A stretch of 64,000 nt of DNA from Ignelater luminosus (GCA_011009095.1 VTPC01090560.1:62001-126000); one strand, 5' to 3'. Shown: positions 13,269 to 25,800, counted from the first letter of the stretch. Program-made: numbers and translations. Notes: generated by a model not told the origin, from the letters alone.

Positions 13269-14303
13269 TTATTTTTCAACATAGTCTCGTTTTAGAAATA
13301 TACACTTCTCCCAACGTTCCTGCCATTTTTTAACCCCTCCAAAAAATAGGATTTGTCGAACTCTCCAAAATACGCCTCTATCTCGGCGATGACTTCCTCG
13401 TTTGAGCTAAATTTTTTCCCGCGAGCCATTTCTTCATGTTAGGAAACAAGAAAAAGTCGCAGGGAGCCAGATCGGGTGAATACGGGGGGTGCGGCAGCAA
13501 TTCATAACGCAATTCATGCAGTTTGGCGGCGACAACTCCGGATAAATGTGCTGGTGAAACACCACCTTCTTTTTCGCCAAATGCGGCCGTGTCTCCTTCA
13601 ATTTTTTGTCGAAGCTGTCTAATAACTCACTGTAGTATTGTCCAGTGATCGTTCTTCCTTTTTCTAAAAAATCCGTGAGGATGACGCCGTTCGCATCCCA
13701 AAAAATCGTCGCCATGACCTTTCCCGCCGATGGAACCATCTTCGCCTTCTTTGGAGCAGATTCACCGGGAGAAATCCATTGTTTTGATTGTTGCTTAGTT
13801 TCTGGTGTGTAATGATGAATCCAGGTTTCATCAACGGTGACAACTCGACGCAAAAACTCCTTCGGATTTCGCTTAAATTGCTCCAAACACTGCTTCGAAG
13901 TTAACAGCCGCATCCGCTTGTTGTCCACCGTTAGCAATCGCGGCACCCATCGCGCCGACAATTTTTTCATTGCCAATTTATCATGTAAAATATTAATTGC
14001 CGTTCCGGTCGACACACCTACGGCCTCTGCTACTTCACGCACTTTCGTTCGTCGATCAGCAAGAATCATGTCGTGGACTTTTTGAATGATTTCCTCGGTA
14101 ACCACGTCTGCCGGGCGTCCTGGTCGCTCCTCATCAAAAACGGATGTTCGCCCACGTTTAAATTCGTTGAACCAATATCTAACTGTGGTCATAGATGGCG
14201 AAGTGTCCCCATAAACAGCATCCAACTTTGCTTTTATCTCCTCGCATTTTTTCCCATCCAAAAACAGAAAGCGAATTACCGAACGATACTGCTCTTTTTC
14301 CAT
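13269..14303 (-). pseudogene. mariner transposase with one frameshifting deletion
   Basis: The start is taken at MEKEQYRSVIRFLFLDG (an upstream in-frame Met at 14336 would add 11 residues). Domains in order: helix-turn-helix 1 (EEIKAKLDAVYGDTSPS), linker EERPGRPADVV, helix-turn-helix 2 (REVAEAVGVSTGTAI), KLSARWVPRLLT, first catalytic Asp in VDETWIHHYTPE, then GKVMATIFWDANGVI. At about 13551-13554 HQ is joined directly and out of frame to AHLSG. The intervening GAC-containing DNAP block, which carries the second catalytic Asp, is gone. The shifted frame then continues through PHPPYSPDLAPCDFFLFP (third catalytic Asp) to CIFLKRDYVEK and a stop at 13269. The rest looks intact. Inactive as a transposase, but the DNA-binding domain is open. 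Confidence 0.9.
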
Positions 14304-14454
14304 CTTAGCTAAAATCACGAAAGACGTCTTACTCAAATGGCTGTCAAATCCAAACTAACCTATCAATCAGTCTGCAATTTGTTATACCGTCGCTTGATAG
14401 ATGGCAGCACACGATGATAACACCAACTTCCCTCAGGAACGCCTTCTGTCGTCA

Positions 14455-14482
14455 AACACGGGTACTTACTGAACCGCCCTCG
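14455..14482 (-). repeat. mariner terminal inverted repeat, 5' end of element
   Basis: On the minus strand it reads CGAGGGCGGTTCAGTAAGTA then CCCGTGTT, next to the TA target at 14483-14484. Confidence 0.92.
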
Positions 14483-14484
14483 TA

Positions 14485-15789
14485 CAATAAAAACGAAAAT
14501 TTGTTATTTCACGCTCTTCCCTTTACGACTAAAACATTCTTATCACTGTCTTAATAATAATATAAATTGATTTACCTTTTTTAATGGCTATCTATCAATT
14601 TCTTGTGAATGCTCTAATTTTGTTTTTGTTCCTAAATTAATTCTTTTTTATATTAGGTGAATTTCCTTGCTTGCATTCTACTGTCAGATATTACGAACTA
14701 GTATTGCTTTATCTTTTTTATGTTTTCACCCGTGCATTGTGTTTATCCCATCCAGGTTATTCTTTGTTTCGTACAATCTCTTAAAAATGCTTATTGTTAG
14801 TTTAGAATTTATCGTCTCCTACAACTTTTAAAAGAGATAAGAGAAGGGAGTCAACTCGTCAACTCAACTTTTATCCTCCAAAAAAACAGGGACTCTTTTA
14901 ATTCTAGATGGATTGGCTGTCCCATACTGAAGGGCTCCGTTCATTTCGCTTGTTTTGATTTTTTGCTTCTATCGTAGGGGAGCTTAAAAGGAAGAAATAT
15001 GATTTATCTGCAATTTATTTAAAGCATAGAATTCAACTAATTCTTTTTTATTAGTATTTCAGTAAAAAATATATCTCAGGATAAATTTATATTTTATTAG
15101 TATTTAATGATTTTATGATGAAATGGACAAAACAATGATTTCATTTATTTATAGAAATTCTTTTTAAAAAACACCCAAGAAAAACAGGTGCTAAAATTTC
15201 ACGAACCATGGAAATTTCCAGTGACATTCAAGTATTTGCGGTTTTCTCTGGAATTCATGAATAATATGTAGTATAAGTACACATGCGTAAAGGAAGTACA
15301 GGAGTTATTTAACAGGAAGAAGGAGTGAATAAATAAAAGATAAATTTACTAAAAGATGACACATGTATTAAACAACCGGTAAATAATAGTTTTTATGTTT
15401 TAAAAACATAATTCCGATTGAAATAAGAAAATAAAAGCGAGGAAGGAATCGGTAAATCTTCGTGACACAAAAAAAGGTTTCTAAATAAAAATATTATATA
15501 GTGTATGTATATGTTTTTATTTGAATGCATTTTTAAATCTTAAATTATCCCACACACAAAGCCTAAATTATATGTTATTACAGATTTAAATAAATGTCTG
15601 GTGAAGATTCAAAATTAAATCAATGCCTTCAAGAAAAAAGGAAATATCTGTAATTAACCATCTTTACGTCACTTTGAATACGGATTTGTTGTGACGCGTG
15701 TTAAAAGAATAAAGAACATACGATTTTTTCAGCTGAACTTTGTGAAAATCGTACGTGTGTTGTTTGTCCTTGAGCTACCAATGGGGTTT
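14485..15789. other. Intergenic, AT-rich
   Basis: No coding or repeat signal was recognised between the mariner element and the CpG-rich block at 15.8 kb. Confidence 0.5.
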
Positions 15790-15952
15790 AGAACTAGATG
15801 CGATTCTGCAGCACCGTTCTCACCACCCGCACGCTCCGGGCGTTGCGAATGCAAGTTGGACAAAAGCTACAGTATATAAAATATTTTTCTATTATAACAT
15901 ACTACTTTCCACTTCGTCCCACGCGACAAATCATTAAGTGGCAAGAGAAACC
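15790..15952 (+). promoter_or_regulatory. Candidate TATA promoter with CpG-rich upstream sequence
   Basis: GC- and CpG-rich DNA (CACCACCCGCACGCTCCGGG) is followed by a clear TATATAAA at 15873-15880. A start site would be expected near 15905. About 48 bases beyond that lies an ATG in good context (GAAACCATGTCGG). Such a combination is uncommon by chance in this AT-rich sequence. No transcript evidence is available. Confidence 0.35.
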
Positions 15953-16156
15953 ATGTCGGCGGTGAGGTCCAGCGTTCGTGCGACGTGTGCAGTCGGCCGA
16001 TTCCCCCGTCCTCTGAGTACAGCAACTGCCGGAGGCCACACAATACTTCTGCAAGCTACTTCTCGCTTCGGGTGCAGTCAGAAACGGAGTAACTTTCCCC
16101 AAATGCTCTTCGCACCTTGGAGCAACCCCTCACCGAAAACTAATAACATACGATAA
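15953..16156 (+). CDS. Hypothetical 67-residue ORF or first exon behind a TATA box
   Basis: The ORF starts MSAVRSSVRATCAVGRFPRP and ends KTNNIR before a stop at 16156. It is Arg-, Ser- and Cys-rich at the N terminus with few acidic residues, loosely like a mitochondrial presequence, but no family is recognised. GTGAGG within the ORF at about 15962 could act as a splice donor, so the ATG may open the first exon of a longer gene. The opposite strand is also open over 15902-16102. The CpG content by itself makes stop codons rarer here, so the ORF could be by-product of a regulatory element. Confidence 0.25.
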   Translation: MSAVRSSVRATCAVGRFPRPLSTATAGGHTILLQATSRFGCSQKRSNFPQMLFAPWSNPSPKTNNIR

Positions 16157-18269
16157 ATGGGAGCCCAGCGGGGTAACAGAGTGTTCACATATGCCAGTGA
16201 CGGCGCTTCGATGAAAACCGTGAGAGACGAAGACAAAACTATGTAGGAGTCATAAGTGCATATTTTATTACTTATTGGCAGTGTGAGTTTGAGAGAGCGC
16301 GACTATGTAATCGAGTACATAAAAATACTTTCGAGACCAAGATATGATACACGTCGTACCTTCTTCCTAAACAAATAATATAATTAATGTACCCCACATA
16401 AAAGGTACTTCAAATATCCTAAACAAATGACTTTATAACTTGTAAAGAACACACTGGGAAGAACATTTTTCCCAAAATGTTTGCTCTGGCTTCAGAAAAG
16501 AATAGCATGCACAAATATTTACTTTATGTAAGGGATATAAGATGGCACGTGTCTAATGAAAGTGATTCTAAATTTGTTTAATGTTACAGATTTTAAATTG
16601 TTGGTAACTGAGATTTTTCATTGGGTATTAAGAGAAATTATACACATCAATAAATAACGTTTGTTACGGCAATTACCCCAGTAATTGTAAACATGAAACG
16701 GGAAAAAACACGAAAAATATGTTGTTGTGCACCAGAGTTAAAACATGCAACATGCAATAACTGCAATATACAATTTCTCATATGCGTGCTTACGGGATTG
16801 TGTGTGTAAATATAAAATTCATGAAACTATATTTAAGAAATATAAATAAGCAGTCTTGCATTAAAAAGGTATTATGGTAATCAGTGGTAGAATTTATAAA
16901 ACACAAAACGAAAACTGGGTATTATTTCTTATTTACTGCTGCCCCTGTAAAAAGCTGCATTTGCGGTTATAAGATAAAGCACTAATTCTTACAGTTACCT
17001 TGGAAAAAAGATAATTTACTATTATAATCTTGACCTACGCAGAACTATAAGCCTAACTAATTTGAACCTACCATAGCTCATGTGAAAATTCTACGGTTGA
17101 GTGGAATTTAAACAAAATTGGAAAACGACAAAAATACAAAAAGACACTTTAGAAATCAAATTTTAACTAATAAAAATGTTTTTATACGACTTATGTACAT
17201 TGGTAAATCAAAGAATTCGCGTTATCGAGGTTCAACTGTACATACTAATCATCTATCAGAACTTCTATAACTTCCTGAGCACACTAGATATTTGTTACTG
17301 TTTATTTGCAATATTTCAAGATACATCCCACAGTTAAACCGTCTTGCTTTCACATGAGAGGTGGTAGTATGGGTTGAATCTTCATTAACATTGACTTTTT
17401 CTACTTCATATGCATCTTACCTTTTATTCTAGTTTTTATTAGCTTATGGCATTATAATAGTAATAATAAGACTAATATCGCTATTATTAAGTCGCTTCTT
17501 TATATTTTCATCCTGGGCTAAGTCTAACATAACTCTACTTAAACTCAAACTTTAGTAACTCAATCATAATACAGATATGAATGTTCCCTGCTGAGAAATT
17601 TCTTCAAATACATTTTAAGTTAGAATAGCAAAACAAAACAATTTTGATTGGGTCAATCAATTTTGTGTACAACATCGTAGCGTTGCTTCATAATCTTTAG
17701 AACTGCACCTCTGGTAAAGACACTGCAAAACATTAAAAAAATTGCATATAGTTGAGCAAATTGCAGAATCGCCTTGAAAATTTTGAACAGTTTGTGACAA
17801 ATGGTAAAAAAATAATTTGCATTTCGACCGGCCGGGTGCTTTAAGCTAGCTTTGTCAGACTTTAAACAGTCGTCCATCAATTAACCAATCGATTCCATAA
17901 ACGATTTGGAAGGTTCCTCTCAGATTCAATAAAAATATCCTTCTTTTAATAATCCAAGTGCTGCCCCGTTGATTAACCGTCTTTGTGCGGTGCAGACCTA
18001 CATGAGGTGGCCCTGCAACTGTTCAACAATTAGTGGAGCAAAACAGTCAGGCGGATTTGATTTTGTCAACAGTATCTGAAAAACATCAGTTAAAACGCAA
18101 ACGTGCCGAATGGGTTGATAATGAGCAATGAGGCTCATTTCCACTTGGACGGTTATACTAATAAGCAGAACTATAGATAAAAAAGATAAAACAATAGCGC
18201 AGGAACGACCTTTCTATTCCCAGAAATATTTATTAACCCTGCAGTTGTCCTACTTTTAAAACTAACAAT
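16157..18269. other. Intergenic, no gene recognised
   Basis: AT-rich. A more complex patch at about 17950-18130 (TGCCCCGTTGATTAACCGTC, ATGAGGTGGCCCTGCAACTG) is not coding in any frame that I recognise. Confidence 0.4.
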
Positions 18270-19006
18270 AAGTGCAGTATCATGTCAAAGAACCAATCTT
18301 AAAAAGATCTGTGCCTTTTACAAGAAGCGCTGAGATATCTTGTGTTCCATACCACAGTCTGCAGATCGCGTTTTGCTTTAGCTCAAATTGTAAAAGTATT
18401 TTCTCAAGTTGCAGCTACCATTATGTAGCCCTATTATGTTCAAATTTGCCTTCTACTGATGACCAGGATTTGTTATGTACTTTTCTCTACGGTTCCCAGA
18501 GACACAATTGAGACTGTCAACTCAGAAACGTCATTTCATTGCTTGCCTTTTTCTGCAAGCAAGTCAGATTTTTTCTTTGCAAGCCCCTTTGCCTTGATTT
18601 ATGCTGTGGTACCTCGGTACCTTTCTAAGAATAACCCTATTGTGAACAGCAACAACATTTGAAGTGCATTTTATGACTAGACTTTTAGGATTGTCTGACT
18701 ATTGGATCTGAATAGAACGTGCCTCTCTTGCTGTCATTTCCCCCTTTATTCTGATTACATTACCTTCTCCCTCTTTCTATTTCTTGCTTTACAACCGTCT
18801 GTGTATCTAACATTGTTCTGTAGTGTTTCACTAGGTTTACTCCTATCCACTGTAAATACCGTTATTGACCGAGGTGGATACTTTGAAATAGTAAACAGTT
18901 TTTTGTCTACTGGATTGATAGCAGGTAGTAGTGTTGATTTAACTAATCCAAGACAGTTGAGTTAACGAAAATCACTGACAATCCTTTTCTGTCTTTACTT
19001 ACCTAT

Positions 19007-19240
19007 TTAATTGTAGTTCTTACTACCGAGAGATAAAGTGGGGCATTCCCTTTTGTACTTCATCTGTTTTGTCCTCTTTTCAGCTAGATTACACATCATG
19101 GCTTTCTGTATTGCTGCGTTCTTGACATTTTCTAACTGTCGTTTCCCTGGTCTTCCTCTTCTTCTTTTTCTCAGGTGTTTAACTTCAAAAACTCTTCGTG
19201 GTAGCCTTTCTTCCCGCATATACATACCTTTGTCTTTCAA
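19007..19240 (-). pseudogene. Non-LTR retrotransposon 3'-end fragment
   Basis: The minus-strand reading has EERLPRRVFEVKHLRKRRRG followed by RPGKRQLENVK. This matches the C-terminal tail of RTE-type polyproteins, in which a basic RPRKRW-type motif follows an R-x-P-x-x-V-F/L-E segment. No reverse transcriptase core is visible next to it, so only the extreme 3' end seems to remain. Confidence 0.45.
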
Positions 19241-19525
19241 GTTGCTTCTCCTTTATGCTTTTCTTTTGAATTTCTTCCTGTGTCGCCTGCATAACTTTGA
19301 GAATATGCTACAGCAGTATACAACAAGACACGATAAAAGAGATAAAAATAGGATTTGTCACTTTGGTAATCGCACTGGTAGAAAATCTCTTAGCTTCGCT
19401 GTAACATGTATGCCTAACAATAAACTTTTATGTCCCTTTCAAGAAAATCAGATAAGATAGTATGATTGACTTTTTCAATAAAAATATTTCCAAACAGGAA
19501 ACAAAGTTGTGCTCAACTTAATATG

Positions 19526-19677
19526 ATCATAAATAAAGGAAAAACATCCAAAAGATGCATATTGTCCTCCCAAAAATAAAAATTTGTGCAAGCATTGATT
19601 AACATACCCCCAGACGATCGTCTGGAGGTGTGGGAAGACAATATGCATCTTTTGGATGTTTTTCCTTTATTTATGAT
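19526..19677. repeat. Perfect 41-bp inverted repeat with nested palindrome
   Basis: Left arm 19526-19566 and right arm 19637-19677 are exact reverse complements (arm begins ATCATAAATAAAGGAAAAAC). Similarity continues imperfectly inward for about nine bases. The 70-base spacer contains a 16-base perfect palindrome, CCAGACGATCGTCTGG, at 19610-19625. The structure could fold as a hairpin with a second hairpin in its loop. No flanking target duplication was found. Confidence 0.9.
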
Positions 19678-20240
19678 TGATTTTGTTATGACGTATACGA
19701 GTTAAGTTTTGTTTTGTTTATTTCCAAATATGAAGCAAGAATCTGGTTTTCTATACTAGTAGCAAAGACAGTTTAGCATCTGCTGCAGAAGCATACGGAA
19801 GATCTTATATAGTTGAAAACCGTTTAGATCCACATAATCCTTGTGATAATGTTGTTTACCACATTTGTCTTAGACAAGTTTAATTTACATAATAGTATTT
19901 CTAGGTGCAAAAAGACTCGTACTGCCCGAAAAGTGCGTTTTCAGCAAAAGCTGAAGTGTGTCCCTACTATCTGACTTCTTGAGCAAGCTTAATGTGCTTA
20001 TATTGCTTTTTTTTGGTAAGAACTGTCTGAAGTTTTGTACATTCTGGGATTTTTCTGGTGTTTTCTCCCTTGGTCAGATATTTCTTACTTGGATTTCGAA
20101 CGACGATGGTTTATTTACCAAGAGATCACAAACGCTGTGTTTGGCTGATTTTTCCTTTGTTTTCTTCCCAAGAGCTTTACAGAACTCTGAAAAGGTCGAA
20201 TTGATCTTTGATATCTTTCCAAGATTTTTCATCTAATCAA

Positions 20241-23200
20241 ATAAAGACCTATTACTCTTTTGGTGACAGTTTGTGTAGTCAATTCTTGGATTATTTGTAT
20301 TAGTTTAGACCTGACTACCTATAATTTTAGATTTTGCTCTCTTCTAGGTTCCTATAGTTAGTTCATCAGACTCATGTAATAAGTGGAGGTGACTATAAAG
20401 CACTTGCTTCTTTGCAGTCCTGCTGGCATTAATGCGGAATAAACGACTTTCTATTGTTAAATTGTTAAACATACACATTAAGGTATTTCGTTTTATTGGT
20501 TAAATAGTCTGTTATGTACTTTTCAACATAGTAAGATTAAAAATAAAAGATTATGACTTCTTACAGTACAAACTTTTAGACCTGCAAGTACATGATAGGC
20601 ACACTAATAAGGAGGCACTTTTTGAGATGTCAATCGGCGTTATGCATATTTACTTTTTTGGGTCTCCTGTTTCCAAGGTTCTTCTTTTGAAGATCTTCCA
20701 GTAGATATATCACTTGATGTTAGATACTAGAGAAGGAAATAGTGAGTTACCTCTTAGTTTTAATGATTGGTGTTTATTGTTTTTAAGTGATTTAGGGCCG
20801 CTTATTAGTACTCAGGTAGAATAGTTTTTGATAATTTTGCATCTTTCCATTTGTTGGCTGGGTAATAACAATTTTTATAAGACTTTGTGATTGTTCATTT
20901 TTGAATCAGAAGCAAGACGCTTGAAGAATATTTACCTGTTACTTCGGGTCTCTTCTCTTCGGATGCTTTTCCAAAGATGAAGAGCTTACGTGAGGCTCCG
21001 TCATCTCCCGTGAAGGATTTTGGAATCTACTCAAATACCTAGCATTCTCTCAAAAGGCTCAAACTCAATTCCGGTGTAGTTTAGTTAGTCATGTGCTAGA
21101 AATGAATTGATTTAATTAAAACTACAGTAGATTAGTGAGGTAAATCGATAGGGTCAGTATTAAAATTATATCTGTCAAACCAATTAGCAAACTGGGTATC
21201 TTTTATACAGCAGCGCATTCTATATACAGCACACGCAGAATTGATTTAATTATTTGGCTTTGTAAAGGGTCCGTACTTAGAAGAATTGAATGATACCAAA
21301 ATTTGTTTAATTACAGTTCTTTAAGTTTGCTCTTGATTGCTTATTATACATTTATTTATCGTATTAATATTTGCAGTCTAGTGTTTGTTTATATTATCTA
21401 GTTTACTCTTTTTATTTCTGTTACTGTATTAATTCTTTAATTTGCAAACAATTTTTACTATTAGTGTGTTTTGGAGCCAATTTACAGCTTACGTTCGGAG
21501 GCAACGCTGTTTTTATTTTAGTATACAGCGAGGAGAGGCTGTATGGATCAGCTGATAACCAAGTTTCTGTTATTGCAAAAATATCAAAAAATTAAAACTT
21601 GTAAAGAGTGAGCTTCAGATTGTCTATTCAGCTAGAAAACAAAATTTAGATAATTACATCTTCTTGGTTGATGCACATGCAAATTTATTTTCAAACAAAA
21701 ATTGCAATTGTAAACGATAAAGATTACTATAAATAACTTCGGTTTACTCAAATATAGAGTGAAAAGAGTAGTGCACAGTAAATAATAATAATTAAAATTT
21801 AATCCCAGTAGAAAATTAATAGTAACCTAAATATTATAGAAACAAGATAAACAGAGTTGGAAATACAAGCTAATTGATTAACGAGGATTTAATTGTGTAT
21901 TTTATTGGTGGTAATCAAAATGAAGGTGCACCCAATATATTTTATATTAAAGTTTATCGATTAATGAGATGCCTTTAATATTTTCAATTTTAATCACGAT
22001 TTTAATAAATCACATTCAATAAAATAAAACAATAATACGTAATGAAAGTATAATGTAACGAAAGATTAAAAATAAACCATTGTCGATCAGAAATAAAATT
22101 TAATCGTTTCATATTTTTGATTTTTTCAAATGCTCATATCTTGATTTTTGTGACTTTTTCGATTAAAATATTTAAAAAAAAAAGTAATCAATATGCAATC
22201 TAAATGTAAAATATCTAAATACTTTTAATAAACAAGACTGCGACGAACTTCTACGTCAATTGTTAAAGATTTCCAAGAATATTTTAAAAACAAAAGATAA
22301 GCGTTGCAACGTAAAATTGTGTGTGTGGCCTTCCATTAAATCATACTAAATTATCCCTACATAACTGAAAGACAGTTTAGAATGTAGTCATAACAAGGTT
22401 AATATTAAGACTATCATAATTTGATTGTAATTTTCAGGAAGTCCCGTCCTAAAATAACTTAAGTGGAGAGTCTATTAGACGAGAAGAATGTTAGGAATGA
22501 TTGAGATATTTCAGTAGCTCGTTGAAAACTAATTGTAACGGGATATTCTTCCAAAAAAATTATTGTTTAGTGATCGATACATATTTGTTTACCTCGGTTG
22601 GAAATGAAGGATTGTATCGCCGTCGTGGATCGGTCGGCTATTATCACCTGCTCAACTCGGCATGGCGCCTTACCGACCCACGCACTTCTTTCTCTTTTGC
22701 GCCGTAAGACACTCGTAGACCGTCCGTTTGAAAGGTTATTTATTTCAAATTGGTCGTTAAAATAATGTAAATGCATAATGTGATTTGTCTGATAGTTTCT
22801 TAGTAGAATAAATAACACATTTAAGTTCTAAACGTTCTAAAGCTCGTTGATCTTCTTTTACTCTCTTTACGTTACATACAAGGAAGGACCTCATTTTAGT
22901 ACAAGTGCGCCACGCTACACACGTAGTTTGTAATATATCATGCTCTGTTATCGAACAAAGCGACGTGAGCGTAGTAAGGTTTTACTGTACCTGTCCGTGT
23001 ACAAATCCAACAATACGACGTTTACTCGTCCAGTTTCAGCTTGACATATAAAAGATTTTCCGACATTTTTAGATACTATAATTTTATTGTTACGTGTGTG
23101 TAATATGACCTATAATTCTAAATTTACTTTTACTTTCACAGGAACTGTTTAAGTTTCTACATATATTATTCATGTAAAACTTCATGTTCGCACAACTTGA

Positions 23201-24618
23201 CATTTATGTAAATTAACACGAATACCAAAAATAAAGTAAAATCGTTTCACAAAAAAGTGACTTGCTTATCTTAATTTATAACATGCATCTAGCTACCGTA
23301 ATTTTATGAATAATTTTAGCGATCAAAAACGCTTTGTGAAGATTATAAAAATTCTGACTTTGTAGTATAATTACATTTAAAAGGTTTTACAGCAATTATT
23401 TTAAAACAAAAATAGCTAATCTTGAATTTTACCCTGATATTAGGTAAGAACTACATTTCCATCTGACAAAATGTAAACTAACAATAATATCGTATTACGT
23501 ACTGCCTACTGCATAAGAAATAGTCGCGATAACGGAAACGAAAAGTTTAAAGTTTCTCTGAGGTAATACAAGAAAGAGGTAATGACCGCGTAACAAAAGC
23601 ACACATTATCGATAAATTATGGAAATTCTGCGCACAGTAGTAAAATGTAAGTATACGGAATATTTACAAGATTCTCGTCATCACTATAAATTTATTAGAC
23701 AGAAAAATACATTGGCGCCAACTACAATAAAAAATAGTTAGGTTTTTAAATGCATACAAGTTTCTTTCCTTGTTTTATAATTAACTAGATAATAAACATA
23801 ACTTTTGTGCATATTTGTTTCTTGCAATGGACTGCGATACTGTGAATTTGTTGTTACTAAAGCCGCCACCCTACAAGATTGATTTTAGTTTTAATTCCAT
23901 GTGAAATTAAATTATAATGTGTTATAGAACAGTTTTATCAGTTAATTTAAATTTTTTTCGAAACGACTATTTTATCTATGCTACTGCAAAGCTAGCTAGC
24001 AAATAAGATACTAAGTTTATACGTGATCTTGATTGCAAAACACAATTTATAAAAACTTGAAAACGATGAATTAATTGGTCAAACTACTATTTTCTACAGC
24101 CCTGACGACTGCTTTCGGAAATTAGTAGCCAACAACTTATAATCAATTATAAGTGAGGCAGGTAGGGTTGAACAATAAGTACCCAACGCTAGAACAAATA
24201 CTTATTCTAGCATGTTCTCTCTGCTTGAATATGAATGAACACAGAATCATTGTTAACAATATTTCGAAGACTCGGAACCGTTAGGTATATCCAAATATAG
24301 CATGTTTGAAGTACTTGTAGCTTTAGTGTATTTTCCAACTTTAGCAGAAAGGCTCGCTTCAGTTTAAACCCACTTTATTCAATTTTCCTTTCTATTTTTA
24401 TTACTAAAGTAATTCTTACGCATCTTTCTATAAATCGATTTTTCTTGTTAGTCCTAAATCTTGCAATTAGTCAATCTTACCAAATGGTAGTCGTTGACGT
24501 CGTGTACCAGGAAAACAAGTAAACAAATTAATCTACGGTAAAATCTTACTGAGGAATATTTTTTGGACCTAGCGAATACAGACATAGCGCAAGGACCGCT
24601 AACTACGTTTCTCGGTTC
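20241..24618. other. Intergenic, no gene recognised
   Basis: Mostly very AT-rich. Two patches stand out. At 22590-22730 there is a CpG-containing segment (GCCGTCGTGGATCGGTCGGC). At 22870-23060 another (CAAGTGCGCCACGCTACACA) ends in TTGACATATAAAAG, a possible core promoter at about 23040. Neither is followed by a convincing ORF. Confidence 0.4.
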
Positions 24619-25800
24619 TTATCTATATGTGAGATGGGATGTCCACCAATTTGGGGGTGGGGTTTTCAGCACGTCTTTTGAGAAATGAAGACGGATGTTT
24701 GAGTTTTTTCTGGAATGAGTTGAGGTTCTAAAGCTCTCCAAAACGTGCTTTTTCTTTTGTTCTACAATCCTGCTCACATATCGATCTCTCATAAATCGGA
24801 GGCACGCATCTAAAACAGGAATATCTACTTGGTGACACGCTTCGTCTGAGGAGTGAAAACGCTCCAGGCAAAGAATCCTTCTGCAGATGGCAAATATTGT
24901 AGATCGGCAGTTGATCGCAGGTCTAATATTTTTGTAGGTGTGTTGCAAGCTGAACAATGTCCAGGCAGCGCTTCAGCTCGTCCTTTTTTCCTAGCGTGGA
25001 AATGAGAGTAGTGCCGAAATAATTGACTAATGGCGAAAGCGTATACTTCCAGACGGAGACTGCAGTAGCAAAATAGTTTTTTGCTGATTCGGTCTGATTT
25101 TCTACGTTCGTAACCAACCCACAGGGGCGTGCCATCCGAAGATTGGAACAGACGGAAGTCGAGCTTCTCGGATTGGTGGATATCGTGACAATAAAGAATA
25201 AATGCCAGCTTGCCGCGTGCACGACCTAGACAAAGCCTGAGGTACTCACATGCAATGTTGACGGGTGAACAGATAGCTACTTAATAGCCAGGCGTCTCGT
25301 GCCAACCTGGTAGCTACCCAAGATCGGAGACAACAATTTTATAAAGGCGAGAAGAATGATAGTTACGGGTGGTAGGTCGCGGAGTGCTCTTCTAGTGACG
25401 GAGTGTTTTCCAAGGGAGGAATTTTTGCTGAATACTACAGCCTCGGCTGTAATTGAACTTATGGTGTCCGGAAGAAGGTCGGCGGATTCCGGTAATAGAA
25501 CGTGATTGGTGAGGTTTCTCGAAATCGTCTTGGATGAGATGAGATTTTTGGGAAGCTATCTGTCCGTCAAGACTTTGAATTTTGCTTCGTGATGCTGATC
25601 CAAAGTTGAACAAGCGGGTGACTAACGTGGCTCGCTGATCCAGGTAGTATGTCGGTAGACGGTGGTGTTGAGTAGAAGTCACTGTGTTTTCACTACAGGA
25701 TCTCTGTACACTCATCAGTTTTTGGCGGATGATTTCGCGAAGGTAGGCAGGTAGAGGAGGCCGTTCAGGGCCGACGATTCTCTTGGGAACAGATATTTGG
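24619..25800 (-). pseudogene. Jockey-like non-LTR retrotransposon remnant
   Basis: Minus-strand pieces in several frames line up with the order of a jockey-clade ORF2. From 25800 leftward come PLPAYLREIIRQ, as in the segment before the reverse transcriptase, then a conserved-looking linker (KIQSLDGQIASQKSHLIQDD). Further left is a C-terminal segment ending with RFMRDRYVSRIVEQKKKHVL (about 24780), like the short tail after the reverse transcriptase. The catalytic core is not visible, stops and frameshifts are frequent, and GC content is higher than in the surroundings. The clade assignment is tentative. Confidence 0.45.

Larger units (their letters stand above)
13204..14482 (-). mobile_element. 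Full-length mariner element with TA target duplication
   Basis: A 1279-bp element flanked by TA at 13202-13203 and 14483-14484. The ends are inverted repeats of 28 bp with one mismatch. The transposase gene occupies almost all the interior on the minus strand. Intact ends, a correct length for mariner and a single inactivating lesion in the gene suggest a fairly recent insertion compared with the other two mariners in the window. Confidence 0.93.
18270..20240. other. Strand-asymmetric, T-rich stretch with open minus frames
   Basis: The plus strand is pyrimidine-rich for about 2 kb, so the minus strand is purine-rich and has long open stretches rich in Lys, Glu and Arg. One of these carries a LINE-like tail (19007-19240). 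Another (about 20236-20077 minus, with GKISKINSTFSEFCKALGKK) has no recognised homology. A decayed retroelement on the minus strand is the likeliest source. Confidence 0.35.

Noticed and set aside
22590..22730. CpG-rich patch considered as a tRNA or exon
   Set aside because: No acceptor-stem pairing or tRNA boxes, and the short ORFs on both strands have no motif.
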